A stretch of 64,000 nucleotides of DNA. It comes from JANMDU01 sp031375105 (GTDB taxonomy: Bacteria > Pseudomonadota > Gammaproteobacteria > Burkholderiales > Burkholderiaceae_C). Positions 25,168 through 32,935 of this stretch are shown here, one piece after another. The stretch covers positions 1-64,000 of the forward strand of contig JANMHJ010000035.1 of NCBI GenBank assembly GCA_031375105.1, read 5' to 3'. Under the pieces are notes generated by a model. The model made no database searches. It had not been told where the DNA came from and saw nothing but the letters and a program-made list of their open reading frames with translations. The position numbers and the translations under genes are program-made. Position 1 is the stretch's first letter, and every line of letters starts with the position of its first letter.

Positions 25168-26034
25168 TTAAGTGGCGGTGGCGGGGGTGTTAAACGAGTA
25201 TGCGGAAAACACCATGCGTGAAATGAGGGCGATCATTTTCTCTGTGTGATCCCGATGCGGCGAATGCCCGCATTGCTCTAGTTTTAATAGCACTCTGTGC
25301 ATATTATATAAGGGCAGTTGGCCTATTTGGCTTGAAAAATCGAGTTCTACGCCGCCTAGCGCGTCGATGTGGCGCATCGTGCCGTAGGGGTCGTTATGAC
25401 CTTGTAAGGCGAGCACAGGGCAGGTGATTTGTCTGCATTCTGCTTCTATGTTGAAGCTGCGGAAGGCATCGCTGAGCCAGATGTCGTTCCATTGCCAGAA
25501 GGCGCCGTCTACATCGGCGTGGAATTTGACCAAACGCTGGCGCAGATCACCGTGTACGAAAGCCTCGCGTGCTTGCGTGATGGCGGCAATGCTGATTTCT
25601 TCGACAAACAGATGCGGGGCCATGACGATGCAGGCTTGTACTTCAAACTTTGCAGCATGCAGCAAAGCAATCGTGCCGCCATCGGAGTGGCCGAGCAGAA
25701 TGGGTTTGTCAATGCCGCACAGGCGCAGCAACTCGGGCAACACCTGCCAAGCCTCCATGTGCATGTAATCAGGCTGCAGCCGGCCTGCGCCGCGCACATT
25801 GGGCACAGGATCGCTTTGCCCATAGCCGCGCCGGGAATACACGAGCCCCGCGCGCCCGGTGGCAGCGCACACTTGCTGTGGAAAATCGCGCCACATGGCC
25901 AGGCTGCCCAAGCCTTCGTGCAAGAAGACGATGGGCGATGCCTGCGTGGAAGAAGACGTAGCGATGCGAAGCACCTCCAGATTCACACCCAGAACGGTGA
26001 CTTTCTCACTTTTTGTAGCAGCTGGCACAGTCAT
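25168..26034 (-). CDS. Alpha/beta hydrolase with embedded family A repeat
   Basis: A 288-residue alpha/beta hydrolase (PIVFLHEGLGSLAMWRDFPQ, YSRRGYGQSDP, nucleophile serine in LLGHSDGGTIALLHAA, acid in LQGHNDPYGT, histidine in CGHSPHRD). The fold resembles esterases of the BioH/proline-iminopeptidase kind; the substrate is unknown. The repeat adds QIGQLPLYNMHRVLLKLEQ just before the catalytic-histidine motif, where related proteins have a short strand. I start at the ATG at 26034. Confidence 0.82.
   Translation of the reverse strand: MTVPAATKSEKVTVLGVNLEVLRIATSSSTQASPIVFLHEGLGSLAMWRDFPQQVCAATGRAGLVYSRRGYGQSDPVPNVRGAGRLQPDYMHMEAWQVLPELLRLCGIDKPILLGHSDGGTIALLHAAKFEVQACIVMAPHLFVEEISIAAITQAREAFVHGDLRQRLVKFHADVDGAFWQWNDIWLSDAFRSFNIEAECRQITCPVLALQGHNDPYGTMRHIDALGGVELDFSSQIGQLPLYNMHRVLLKLEQCGHSPHRDHTEKMIALISRMVFSAYSFNTPATAT
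25281..25316 (-). repeat. Family A repeat inside a hydrolase gene
   Basis: GTTTTAATAGCACTCTGTGC then ATATTATATAAGGGC. In the gene it is read on the forward strand, in a different frame from the other in-gene copies because the usual frame would meet TAA. Confidence 0.85.
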
Positions 26035-26087
26035 GGCCTCATTTTGCAGGGGTTTCGCTGCGATGCGGGTCAGGGCAGCGGGTAAAA

Positions 26088-27122
26088 TTGCAGGTTGTCT
26101 CTGTGTTGAAAGTCCTTGTTTTGAAGCGTTCGCAATTTTTGGCTGGTTTGCTTGGTTCAGCCGGTTTTTCCTTTCTGCCCTTTGCCGGGCAGCTCGCGCA
26201 AGCACAGAGCGCAGCACCCAGTGCAGGAGCAGCTGCCAAGCCGCCGATCTTTGTGCTCAATTCGCTAGATGCCAATATCAGCGTGATTGATCCGCTCACT
26301 TGGCAAGAAAAGCAGCGCATCCCCACTGGCAAAGAGCCGCATCATTTGTATCTCACGCCCGATGAAAAATCGCTGATTGTGGCCAATGCGGGTGGCGATT
26401 CGCTCACGTTTTTAGACCCGCGCACAGCGGCTGTGCAGCGCACAGTCAAAGGCATTCTCGATCCGTATCACCTGCGCTTTTCGCCGGATATGAAATGGTT
26501 CGTCACAGCGGCCAATCGGCTCAATCATGTGGATATTTACCAATGGTTGCCGCAAGCCGCCGAGCCACTCAAGCTCGTCAAGCGCATCGCCACCAGCAAA
26601 ACGCCCAGTCACATGTGGATTGACAGCAAATCCACCACCGCTTATGTGACGATGCAAGACAGCGATGAATGGATCGCCGTGGATTTGGCCACGCAGAGCA
26701 TCCGCTGGCGTGCGCCCACGGGCGACATGCCTGCTGATATTCACATGAGCCCAGATGACAAATTTGCCTTCATTGGCCTCACGGCCAGCGACGGCGTGCA
26801 GGTGTTTGATGTGTCGGCAGGCAGTGCGCAGCCGCCAAAATTGGTGAAAACCATTCCCACCGGCAAAGGCGCACACGCCTTTCGCGCTGCGGGTGACAAG
26901 CGGCATATTTTCGTGAGCAATCGCGTGGCCAACACGATCAGCAAGATTGATGTGCAAACGCAAACCGTGGTGGCGCAATTTAGTGCGCCGGGCGGGCCCG
27001 ATTGCATGGATGTCAGTTTGGATGGAAAATTACTGTATGTCACCTCGCGCTGGGCGAAAAAACTCACGGTGATAGATCTGCAAACGGGCAAGATCGCCCG
27101 CCAGGTCAACGTGGGCCGCTAA
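26088..27122 (+). CDS. Exported YncE-like beta-propeller protein
   Basis: Up to 344 residues, with a signal sequence (FLAGLLGSAGFSFLPFAGQL then AQAQ) and repeated beta-propeller blades such as VLNSLDANISVIDPLTWQEK, YLTPDEKSLIVANAGGDSLT and VSLDGKLLYVTSRW. This resembles the YncE/YVTN family of periplasmic seven-bladed propellers, whose roles include metal or DNA binding. The true start is uncertain: TTG 26088, GTG 26103 and TTG 26106 or 26124 are all possible, and no ATG precedes the signal. Confidence 0.75.
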   Translation: MQVVSVLKVLVLKRSQFLAGLLGSAGFSFLPFAGQLAQAQSAAPSAGAAAKPPIFVLNSLDANISVIDPLTWQEKQRIPTGKEPHHLYLTPDEKSLIVANAGGDSLTFLDPRTAAVQRTVKGILDPYHLRFSPDMKWFVTAANRLNHVDIYQWLPQAAEPLKLVKRIATSKTPSHMWIDSKSTTAYVTMQDSDEWIAVDLATQSIRWRAPTGDMPADIHMSPDDKFAFIGLTASDGVQVFDVSAGSAQPPKLVKTIPTGKGAHAFRAAGDKRHIFVSNRVANTISKIDVQTQTVVAQFSAPGGPDCMDVSLDGKLLYVTSRWAKKLTVIDLQTGKIARQVNVGR

Positions 27123-27147
27123 CCGCACGGGGTGTGGACGCTCGATC

Positions 27148-28014
27148 ATGCGCCTCGCGAATAAATCTGCTCTTATTTTTATAGCACTGTGCGCAGGTTC
27201 TATAACGGCTAGTGCCCAATTAAGCTCAATTTTTGGCAAAAAACCTGCGCCAGCGCCTGTTGCTGCTCCCGTGATACCTGCGCCCGCACTCTGTGACAAG
27301 CCGGTCTACCTCACCTTTGACACGGGCCACATGGAAGTGGCGCAGTTGATTGCCGATACGCTGAATAAACACAACGTCAAAGTCACTTTCTTCGCAGCCA
27401 ACGAAAAAACCAAAGACGACAGCACCAGTCTGGCAAAAAACTGGGGCGAAAAGTTCTGGGCAGAGCGTGGCAAAGAAGGCCACGAATTTGCCTCTCACAC
27501 TTGGGATCATCCCGTTTGGAAGGGCGATGCAGCAGGCGTCAAGCCCGCATTCATCATGCAGCCTACACAAGGCGCATTGGCGGGCCGAAGTTTCACCTGG
27601 GAGCCCAAGAAATACTGCGAACAACTCGATCTGGCCAAGGAGCGCATCGAGTTTTACACTGGTAAAAAGACACTACCTATCTTCCGCGCACCCGGCGGTA
27701 AAACCTCCCCCAAACTGCTCGCGGCTGCCGAAGCTTGTGGCTACAAACACGTCGGCTGGGCTGCGGCAGGCTTCTTAGGTGATGAACTGCCCAGCGAGCG
27801 CGTGTCGAACGACGCGCTGCTCAAGCAAGCCCTGAAAAACATCAAGCCCGGCGACATCCTTATGGCGCATCTAGGCATCTGGAGCAGAAAAGACCCTTGG
27901 GCCCCGGCCGTTTTAGAGCCTTTGATCGTTGGCTTGAAAGAACAAGGTTTTTGCTTCAACACGATGCGCCAGCATCCTGCTTACAAAGATTGGATCGCAG
28001 CGAACGGGGGATGA
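27148..28014 (+). CDS. Polysaccharide deacetylase (NodB domain), exported
   Basis: A 288-residue exported deacetylase. The NodB motifs are TFDTGH (D58), SHTWDH (H117, H121), FRAPGGK (R180) and ILMAHLG. The second aspartate of the usual TFDDG is replaced by threonine (T59). It would remove acetyl groups from a polysaccharide. Most of its signal peptide, ALIFIALCAGSITASAQ, is encoded by a family A repeat. It lies 25 bases downstream of the propeller gene and may be co-transcribed. Confidence 0.85.
   Translation: MRLANKSALIFIALCAGSITASAQLSSIFGKKPAPAPVAAPVIPAPALCDKPVYLTFDTGHMEVAQLIADTLNKHNVKVTFFAANEKTKDDSTSLAKNWGEKFWAERGKEGHEFASHTWDHPVWKGDAAGVKPAFIMQPTQGALAGRSFTWEPKKYCEQLDLAKERIEFYTGKKTLPIFRAPGGKTSPKLLAAAEACGYKHVGWAAAGFLGDELPSERVSNDALLKQALKNIKPGDILMAHLGIWSRKDPWAPAVLEPLIVGLKEQGFCFNTMRQHPAYKDWIAANGG
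27171..27210 (-). repeat. Family A repeat encoding a signal peptide
   Basis: CTTATTTTTATAGCACTGTG then CGCAGGTTCTATAACGGCT. In the gene it is read in the reverse orientation and yields the hydrophobic core LIFIALCAGSITA. Confidence 0.85.
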
Positions 28015-28017
28015 ATT

Positions 28018-28043
28018 AAGTAGGGTCAGAACCCATTTAATTT
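28018..28043. repeat. GGGTCAGAACCC palindrome, copy 1
   Basis: GGGT-CAGA-ACCC with flanking AATTAA and TTTAATTTT, seven bases after the deacetylase stop. A second copy lies at the cydB end (32378-32409). The stem and T-rich right flank allow it to act as a weak terminator. Confidence 0.65.
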
Positions 28044-28070
28044 TATTTTCTAGAGGAAAACTGACCTCTT

Positions 28071-28111
28071 GCCGTTATAAATCCTTGATAGTTTGCTATT
28101 AAATAGATAGT
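28071..28111 (+). repeat. Family A repeat
   Basis: GCCGTTATAAATCCTTGATA then GTTTGCTATTAAATAGATAG, between the deacetylase and the convergent Bug-receptor gene. Confidence 0.85.
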
Positions 28112-28125
28112 GAACAACCGCCGCT

Positions 28126-29109
28126 TCAATCTGCTTTGATATTGCGTGCCCGCACAATTTTCGCCCAGCGAATCGTCTCAACAGCCAGAAACGCGCCAAA
28201 AGCCTCGCGCGGAATGCCGCCGATTTCTACACCTTCGCTGGTGAAGCGATCCACCACTTCTTTCTTTTTCAGCACATCATTCGCATCCTTGGCAATGCGG
28301 TCGAGCAGTTTGTCGTCCATGGCGCTGGGGGCGAGCATGCCAAACCAGTTGAGCGCTTCAAAGCCGGGGAAGGTCTCGGCCACGGTGGGCACATTGGGCA
28401 TGGCCTTGCTTCGCTTGGGGCCAGTGTAGGCCAGTGCTTTGAGCTTGCCGTCTTTGATCAGCGGCAGCGAGGAGCTGGGGTTGTCAAACATGAATTGCAC
28501 TTGGCCTGCGATCACGTCGACCAGCGCGGGGGGTGTGCCTCTGTAGGGCACATGCAGCAGGTTGAGCTTTTGCTGATCGGCCACCAGCTCGGCCACCATG
28601 TGGGCCATGCTGCCGTTGGCGGGCGAGGCGATGCTCACGGTTTTGTCGCCTTTGCCAGCTGCCACCAAATCTTTGATGTTGGCAAAAGTTTGATTGCCAC
28701 TGGTCACGAGAAACAGGCCATTGCGCACCACCAGCGTGACGGGCTTGAAATCTTTGTATGTGTCATAGGGCAGCTTGGCATACAGCGTGGGGTTGACGGC
28801 GAAAGGCGAGGCGGTCATGAGAAGGGTGTGGCCGTCTTTGGACTTAGCGACTTGGTCGGTGCCGATCTGTGTGGACGCGCCCGGCCGGTTGTCCACCAAG
28901 ACCGGTTGACCCCATTTTTTGGACAGTTCGTTGGCCAAAATGCGCGCCGCAATGTCGGTCGTGCCGCCAGCTGCGTAGGGCACGATGATTTTCACGGGCT
29001 GAGTCGGCCAAGCGGGCGAAGAGGCGGTTTGCGCTGTAGCGCCGAGGCTAAAACTGCTGCAAATGAGGGCAGTCAGAATGCTGTTAACGAGGCAGCGGCG
29101 TGTTGTCAT
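28126..29109 (-). CDS. Bug-family tripartite tricarboxylate transporter receptor
   Basis: A 327-residue periplasmic solute receptor of the Bug/TctC family, typical of Burkholderiales. A signal peptide (CLVNSILTALICSSFSLGAT) precedes the mature protein beginning WPTQPVKIIVPYAAGGTTDI. Family motifs include VDNRPGASTQIGTDQVAKS and YRGTPPALVDVIAGQVQ. Bug proteins bind carboxylates; the ligand is unknown. No membrane subunits are nearby. Start at 29109 follows GGAGACAACCC. Confidence 0.93.
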   Translation of the reverse strand: MTTRRCLVNSILTALICSSFSLGATAQTASSPAWPTQPVKIIVPYAAGGTTDIAARILANELSKKWGQPVLVDNRPGASTQIGTDQVAKSKDGHTLLMTASPFAVNPTLYAKLPYDTYKDFKPVTLVVRNGLFLVTSGNQTFANIKDLVAAGKGDKTVSIASPANGSMAHMVAELVADQQKLNLLHVPYRGTPPALVDVIAGQVQFMFDNPSSSLPLIKDGKLKALAYTGPKRSKAMPNVPTVAETFPGFEALNWFGMLAPSAMDDKLLDRIAKDANDVLKKKEVVDRFTSEGVEIGGIPREAFGAFLAVETIRWAKIVRARNIKAD

Positions 29110-29286
29110 GGGTTGTCTCCTAGGGTTGAAATGCAAGTCAGATTCGAGTCAGGCTGGATAATAAGGTCGCGCATATGACTTTTATGTGTGGAAAATATGT
29201 AGTGGGAGTTGCGTAAGGGAAATTGCTAAGTGTCTGATAGAAAAGGGGTTCTTCTGCGCAAGCGTGCAAACATTCTTTTATCTTCT

Positions 29287-29311
29287 TATAATTTCAGGAA
29301 TTACTGAAATT
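29287..29311. promoter_or_regulatory. -10 box overlapped by a palindrome before the GbsR-type gene
   Basis: TATAAT (29287-29292) overlaps the 22-bp dyad AATTTCAG-GAATTA-CTGAAATT (29290-29311), which has eight-base perfect arms. It lies just upstream of the GbsR-type start at 29323. Such an arrangement suits a repressor that blocks polymerase, most simply autoregulation. Confidence 0.6.
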
Positions 29312-29322
29312 CAAGGAATCCC

Positions 29323-29925
29323 ATGAAACTCACGCCTCTCGCTCAAAGCTTTGTGCTCCATTTCGGTGAAATGGGCAGCCGCTGGGGCATCAACCGCACA
29401 GTGGGGCAGATTTATGCGCTGTTGTTTGTGAGCGAGCGCCCACTGAATGCAGACGAAATTGCCGAAGCGCTGGATTTTTCGCGCTCGAATGTGAGCATGG
29501 GCTTGAAGGAGCTGGACTCCTGGCGGCTGATCAAGCTGCAGCATTTGCCCAGCGATCGGCGCGAGTATTTCAGCGCGCCTGATGATGTGTGGTTGATTTT
29601 CCGCACCCTGGCAGATGAACGCAAGAAGCGCGAGATTGACCCAACGCTATCTATGCTGCGCGACTCGCTGCTGCATGAGCCAGCAAATGAGCAAGACGCG
29701 CATGCGCAAAAACGCATGGCGCAGATGCATGAGCTGATTGAGCTTGTGACCACTTGGTTTACCGATATTCAGCGGCTCGATGAACAGACGCTTCGCCAGC
29801 TCATGAAGATGGGTGCTGCCGCACAGAAGCTTTTAGAGTTTAAGGACATGATGCTCTTTAAAAGCAAAGATAAAAACACAACGAAAGAGACAACGCCCGA
29901 AAACTTAATTCCCCCAGTTTTTTAG
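29323..29925 (+). CDS. GbsR/MarR family transcriptional regulator
   Basis: A 200-residue winged-helix regulator (HFGEMGSRWGINRTVGQIYA, LNADEIAEALDFSRSNVSMG LKELDSW split for clarity). This is the GbsR-like subgroup of MarR, which often bind short dyads and respond to small molecules. It ends nine bases before cydA, so it very likely forms an operon with cytochrome bd oxidase and may control it. A C-terminal tail of about 30 charged residues (KSKDKNTTKETTPEN) is unusual. Confidence 0.88.
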   Translation: MKLTPLAQSFVLHFGEMGSRWGINRTVGQIYALLFVSERPLNADEIAEALDFSRSNVSMGLKELDSWRLIKLQHLPSDRREYFSAPDDVWLIFRTLADERKKREIDPTLSMLRDSLLHEPANEQDAHAQKRMAQMHELIELVTTWFTDIQRLDEQTLRQLMKMGAAAQKLLEFKDMMLFKSKDKNTTKETTPENLIPPVF

Positions 29926-29934
29926 GAGCTTGCT

Positions 29935-31362
29935 ATGAACGAAGTTACCGCAACAGCTTTTGATCCCCTGATCCTGCACCGCATTCAATTTGCGGCCAAC
30001 ATCAGCTTTCACATCCTGTTTCCCACGATCACGATCGCGCTGGCTTGGGTCTTGGTATTTTTCAAATTCCGCTTCGTGCGCACGCAAGATGCCAAATGGA
30101 TGGAGGCTTACTTTTTCTGGGTGAAGATATTTGCGCTGACATTTGCTCTCGGCGTGGTCAGCGGCATCACGATGAGTTTTCAGTTTGGCACGAACTGGCC
30201 GGGCTTTATGAACACCGTGGGCAACATCGCAGGGCCGCTGCTGGCCTACGAGGTGATGACGGCGTTTTTCTTAGAGGCGAGCTTTCTTGGCGTAATGCTG
30301 TTTGGCTTGTCTAGAGTGGGGCATCGCTGGCACACGGTAGCTACTTGTCTTGTAGCTTTCGGTACTTCACTTTCGGCCTTTTGGATTTTGGCTTTGAACT
30401 CTTGGATGCAGACACCTGCCGGCTTTGAAATGCGGCCCAATTCAGCTGGTGTGATGGTGGCGCATGTGACGGATTGGTCGGCAGTGATTTTCAATCCGTC
30501 TTTTCCCTACAAACTTTCGCACATGATGATGGCTTGCTTTGTGACGGTGGCTTTTCTGCTGGCAGGTATCAGCGCGTATCGCTGGCTGCGCGGGGATCGC
30601 AGCGAAAGCGTCAAAGCCACGCTGCGCGTTGGCATCGTGATGGCGGCGGTTTGCCTGCCGATACAAATCTTCTTGGGTGATTTGCATGGCCTGTCTACCT
30701 TGAAACATCAGCCAGCAAAGCTGGCCGCCATGGAAGGCATTTGGGAAACGCAGCGCGGTGCGCCAGCTGTGCTCTTTGGTTTGCCTGATGAAAAAGCGCG
30801 GGAGAACAAATACGAGATCAGCATTCCGAAGCTTGCTTCGCTGTATTTGACGCACGATATCAACGGCGAAGTCAAAGGCCTGAATGATTTCAAAGGCGTG
30901 CATCCGCCTGTGGCAGCTGTGTTTTGGGGCTTTCGCATCATGGTGGGCACGGGGATGCTTATGCTCGCTGTGGGCTGGCTCGCTATGTGGCAGCAGCGTA
31001 AGGGCAGGGCGATCAAGCCGTGGCTGGCTAAAGTGCTGGTGGGCATGACGTTCTCCGGTTGGGTGGCGACGCTGGCCGGTTGGTACGTCACAGAAATTGG
31101 CCGCCAGCCTTGGCTCGTTACTGGCGTGCTGAGCACCAAACAAGCAGCGGCCACGATTCCCACGCCAATGCTCGCCGCCACGCTGGCGATGTACATCACG
31201 GTCTACGCGATGCTGCTCGTGGCTTATATCTCCGTGGTGTTTTACCTCGCGCGCAAAGCCGCACATCCCGCGGACAAGGCAGCGCAAACGCCGCTGCTTG
31301 CAGAAGGTGTGGAAGGTGCAGTGGGTGCAGCGGGCGCACAACAATTGGGGGGCGCAGCATGA
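29935..31362 (+). CDS. cydA: Cytochrome bd-type ubiquinol oxidase subunit I
   Basis: A 475-residue polytopic inner-membrane subunit that oxidises ubiquinol and binds hemes b558, b595 and d. Likely ligands are H15 (LILHRIQFA), H195 (YKLSHMMMA) and M335 (FRIMVGTG). The quinol loop (KHQPAKLAAMEG to HDINGEVKG) is short, as in cyanide-insensitive CIO-type oxidases. The stop overlaps cydB (ATGA). No cydX- or cydDC-like gene is adjacent. Confidence 0.96.
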   Translation: MNEVTATAFDPLILHRIQFAANISFHILFPTITIALAWVLVFFKFRFVRTQDAKWMEAYFFWVKIFALTFALGVVSGITMSFQFGTNWPGFMNTVGNIAGPLLAYEVMTAFFLEASFLGVMLFGLSRVGHRWHTVATCLVAFGTSLSAFWILALNSWMQTPAGFEMRPNSAGVMVAHVTDWSAVIFNPSFPYKLSHMMMACFVTVAFLLAGISAYRWLRGDRSESVKATLRVGIVMAAVCLPIQIFLGDLHGLSTLKHQPAKLAAMEGIWETQRGAPAVLFGLPDEKARENKYEISIPKLASLYLTHDINGEVKGLNDFKGVHPPVAAVFWGFRIMVGTGMLMLAVGWLAMWQQRKGRAIKPWLAKVLVGMTFSGWVATLAGWYVTEIGRQPWLVTGVLSTKQAAATIPTPMLAATLAMYITVYAMLLVAYISVVFYLARKAAHPADKAAQTPLLAEGVEGAVGAAGAQQLGGAA

Positions 31363-32384
31363 ACGAGCTATTAACTTTCAACGACTGGCTGCCCGTGATC
31401 TTCGTTGCCGTGATGGGCCTGTCGATGCTGGCTTATGTGGTGCTTGATGGCTATGACCTGGGCGTGGGCATCTTGCTGCGCCGCGCTGCCAAGGAAGACA
31501 AAGACATGATGGTCAGCAGCATCGGCCCGTTTTGGGACGCGAATGAAACTTGGCTCGTGCTCGGCGTAGGCATCTTGCTGACCTGCTTTCCCGCGGCGCA
31601 CGGCATCATTTTGGGTGAGCTGTATTTGCCAGTGGCTATCATGCTCATTGCGCTCACACTGCGCGGCGTGGCTTTTGAATTTCGCGTGAAAGCACATGAG
31701 CCGCATCGCCCGCGCTGGGATGCTGCGTTTTATGGTGGCTCGCTGGTTGCTGCGCTTAGCCAAGGCTGGATGCTGGGCAGCTACATCATCGGCTTTGAAA
31801 GTGGCTGGGCTGGCAACGCCTTTGCCGCGCTGATTGCTTTGTGTCTCGCAGCAGGCTACGCGCTCTTGGGCGCAACGTGGCTCGTCTTCAAAACCGAGGG
31901 CAGCCTACAACTGCAAGCCGTGAAATGGGCACGCAGCGCGCTGCTGCTCACGGCTATTGGTGTGCTCGCCATTTCCTTGGTGACGCCATGGGTGAGTGCG
32001 CGAATTTTTGACAAATGGTTCACGTTGCCGTATGTCGTGTTGCTCGCGCCTTTGCCCATCATGACGGCGCTCTTGTTCTTCATCATCCACCGCAGCCTCG
32101 TGCGCCTGCCCACGCGCTTAGCGCAAGGCAATGCCTACGGTGATTGGATACCTTTCGCCGCCACGGTAGGCATTTTTATGCTCGCCTTCTACGGCCTGGC
32201 CTACAGCCTCTTCCCCTATCTCGTGATTGACAAAATGACCATCTGGCAAGCAGCCACTTCGCCCGAGTCTCTCAAAATCATCTTGGTCGGCGCACTCATC
32301 GTGTTGCCCATGATCATCGCCTACACCGTCATCGTGTACCGCATCTTCTCCGGCAAAACCCGCGCTATGAGCTACGGAAATTAA
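31359..32384 (+). CDS. cydB: Cytochrome bd-type ubiquinol oxidase subunit II
   Basis: A 341-residue membrane protein with the CydB start VVLDGYDLGVGILLR and WDANETWLVLGVGILLTCFP, and about nine transmembrane helices. It stabilises the heme d site with CydA. I start at the ATG at 31359, coupled to the cydA stop; the longer frame from 31059 lies within cydA and is non-membrane, so I reject it. The stop codon lies inside a GGGTCAGAACCC palindrome. Confidence 0.96.
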   Translation: MNELLTFNDWLPVIFVAVMGLSMLAYVVLDGYDLGVGILLRRAAKEDKDMMVSSIGPFWDANETWLVLGVGILLTCFPAAHGIILGELYLPVAIMLIALTLRGVAFEFRVKAHEPHRPRWDAAFYGGSLVAALSQGWMLGSYIIGFESGWAGNAFAALIALCLAAGYALLGATWLVFKTEGSLQLQAVKWARSALLLTAIGVLAISLVTPWVSARIFDKWFTLPYVVLLAPLPIMTALLFFIIHRSLVRLPTRLAQGNAYGDWIPFAATVGIFMLAFYGLAYSLFPYLVIDKMTIWQAATSPESLKIILVGALIVLPMIIAYTVIVYRIFSGKTRAMSYGN

Positions 32385-32409
32385 TTAGGGTCAGAACCCA
32401 ATTAATTTT
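32378..32409. repeat. GGGTCAGAACCC palindrome, copy 2, at the cydB end
   Basis: AAATTAATTAGGGT then CAGA then ACCCAATTAATTTT. The arms are complementary apart from one extra base, and the cydB TAA lies in the left arm. A run of T's follows, so it may terminate transcription. Confidence 0.75.
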
Positions 32410-32430
32410 CGCTTTTCGTTTGTCAGCGGT

Positions 32431-32644
32431 TCTCGCGGCAGGCTACGCGTTATGCGCCTGCGCCCAGAGCAGCAAGCCCTTCGGGCGAGCATCTGCAGTA
32501 CTCGCTTTCAAAGGCCGCAAAAACAACTCGCTTCGCTCAAACACGTTTTTGCTAAAGCGCTGTGCGCTTTGCCTTAGAAAGCTGCGTGCTTCGAGCTTGC
32601 TGCTCAATCGGGCGCAGGCGCATAAAGCGTAGCCTGCCGCGAGA
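32431..32644. repeat. ~214-bp nested palindrome
   Basis: Outer 35-base arms (TCTCGCGGCAGGCTACGCGT onward at 32431; ending GTAGCCTGCCGCGAGA at 32644) have one mismatch. Inner pair GAGCAGCAAGC (32467-32477) and GCTTGCTGCTC (32594-32604) is perfect, and GCAAAAAC / GTTTTTGC pair further in. It occupies part of a 551-base gap (32385-32935); the remaining right half of the gap has no gene I can support, apart from a family A copy at its end. Confidence 0.85.
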
Positions 32645-32890
32645 TCAAGGGCGATAGGTGTGCAAAGAAGGAGCGCCCAAAGCACGATGTGACAGTGCCG
32701 TGGGCATGCAGCACAGTCAGAGCCCCGGGCTGGAAGCACGGAAGAATTTGGTATTCAACTTGATCAAAAGCCAACCGTGCAAGATCAAATTCTGAGTACT
32801 GCACAGGCTCACCGCGAAGCGGGCCGGGGCTCGTAGGGCATGGCTAGGGCGCTGGCGCAGCGTGCGCTCTGTGCAAGAAACAAGGCAATC

Positions 32891-32933
32891 GCCGTAATAA
32901 AATCTACGCAGTTAGCTATCAAAATAGTAGCAA
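32891..32933 (+). repeat. Family A repeat at the 3' end of the lysR gene
   Basis: GCCGTAATAAAATCTACGCA then GTTAGCTATCAAAATAGTAG, ending two bases from the LysR gene's stop codon. Confidence 0.85.
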
Positions 32934-32935
32934 TC

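Noticed and set aside
30330..30370. A further family A copy inside cydA
   Set aside because: Only short GTAGCTAC and TTGTAGC matches; the TGCGC and TTATAA blocks are absent.
31059..31358. A 100-residue N-terminal extension of CydB
   Set aside because: It overlaps cydA in another frame, is not membrane-like, and CydB begins normally at 31359.
32604..32804. A 66-residue minus-strand ORF beginning QYSEFDLARLAFDQVEYQ
   Set aside because: It reads into the arm of the 32431-32644 palindrome and matches nothing I know; at most a gene remnant.
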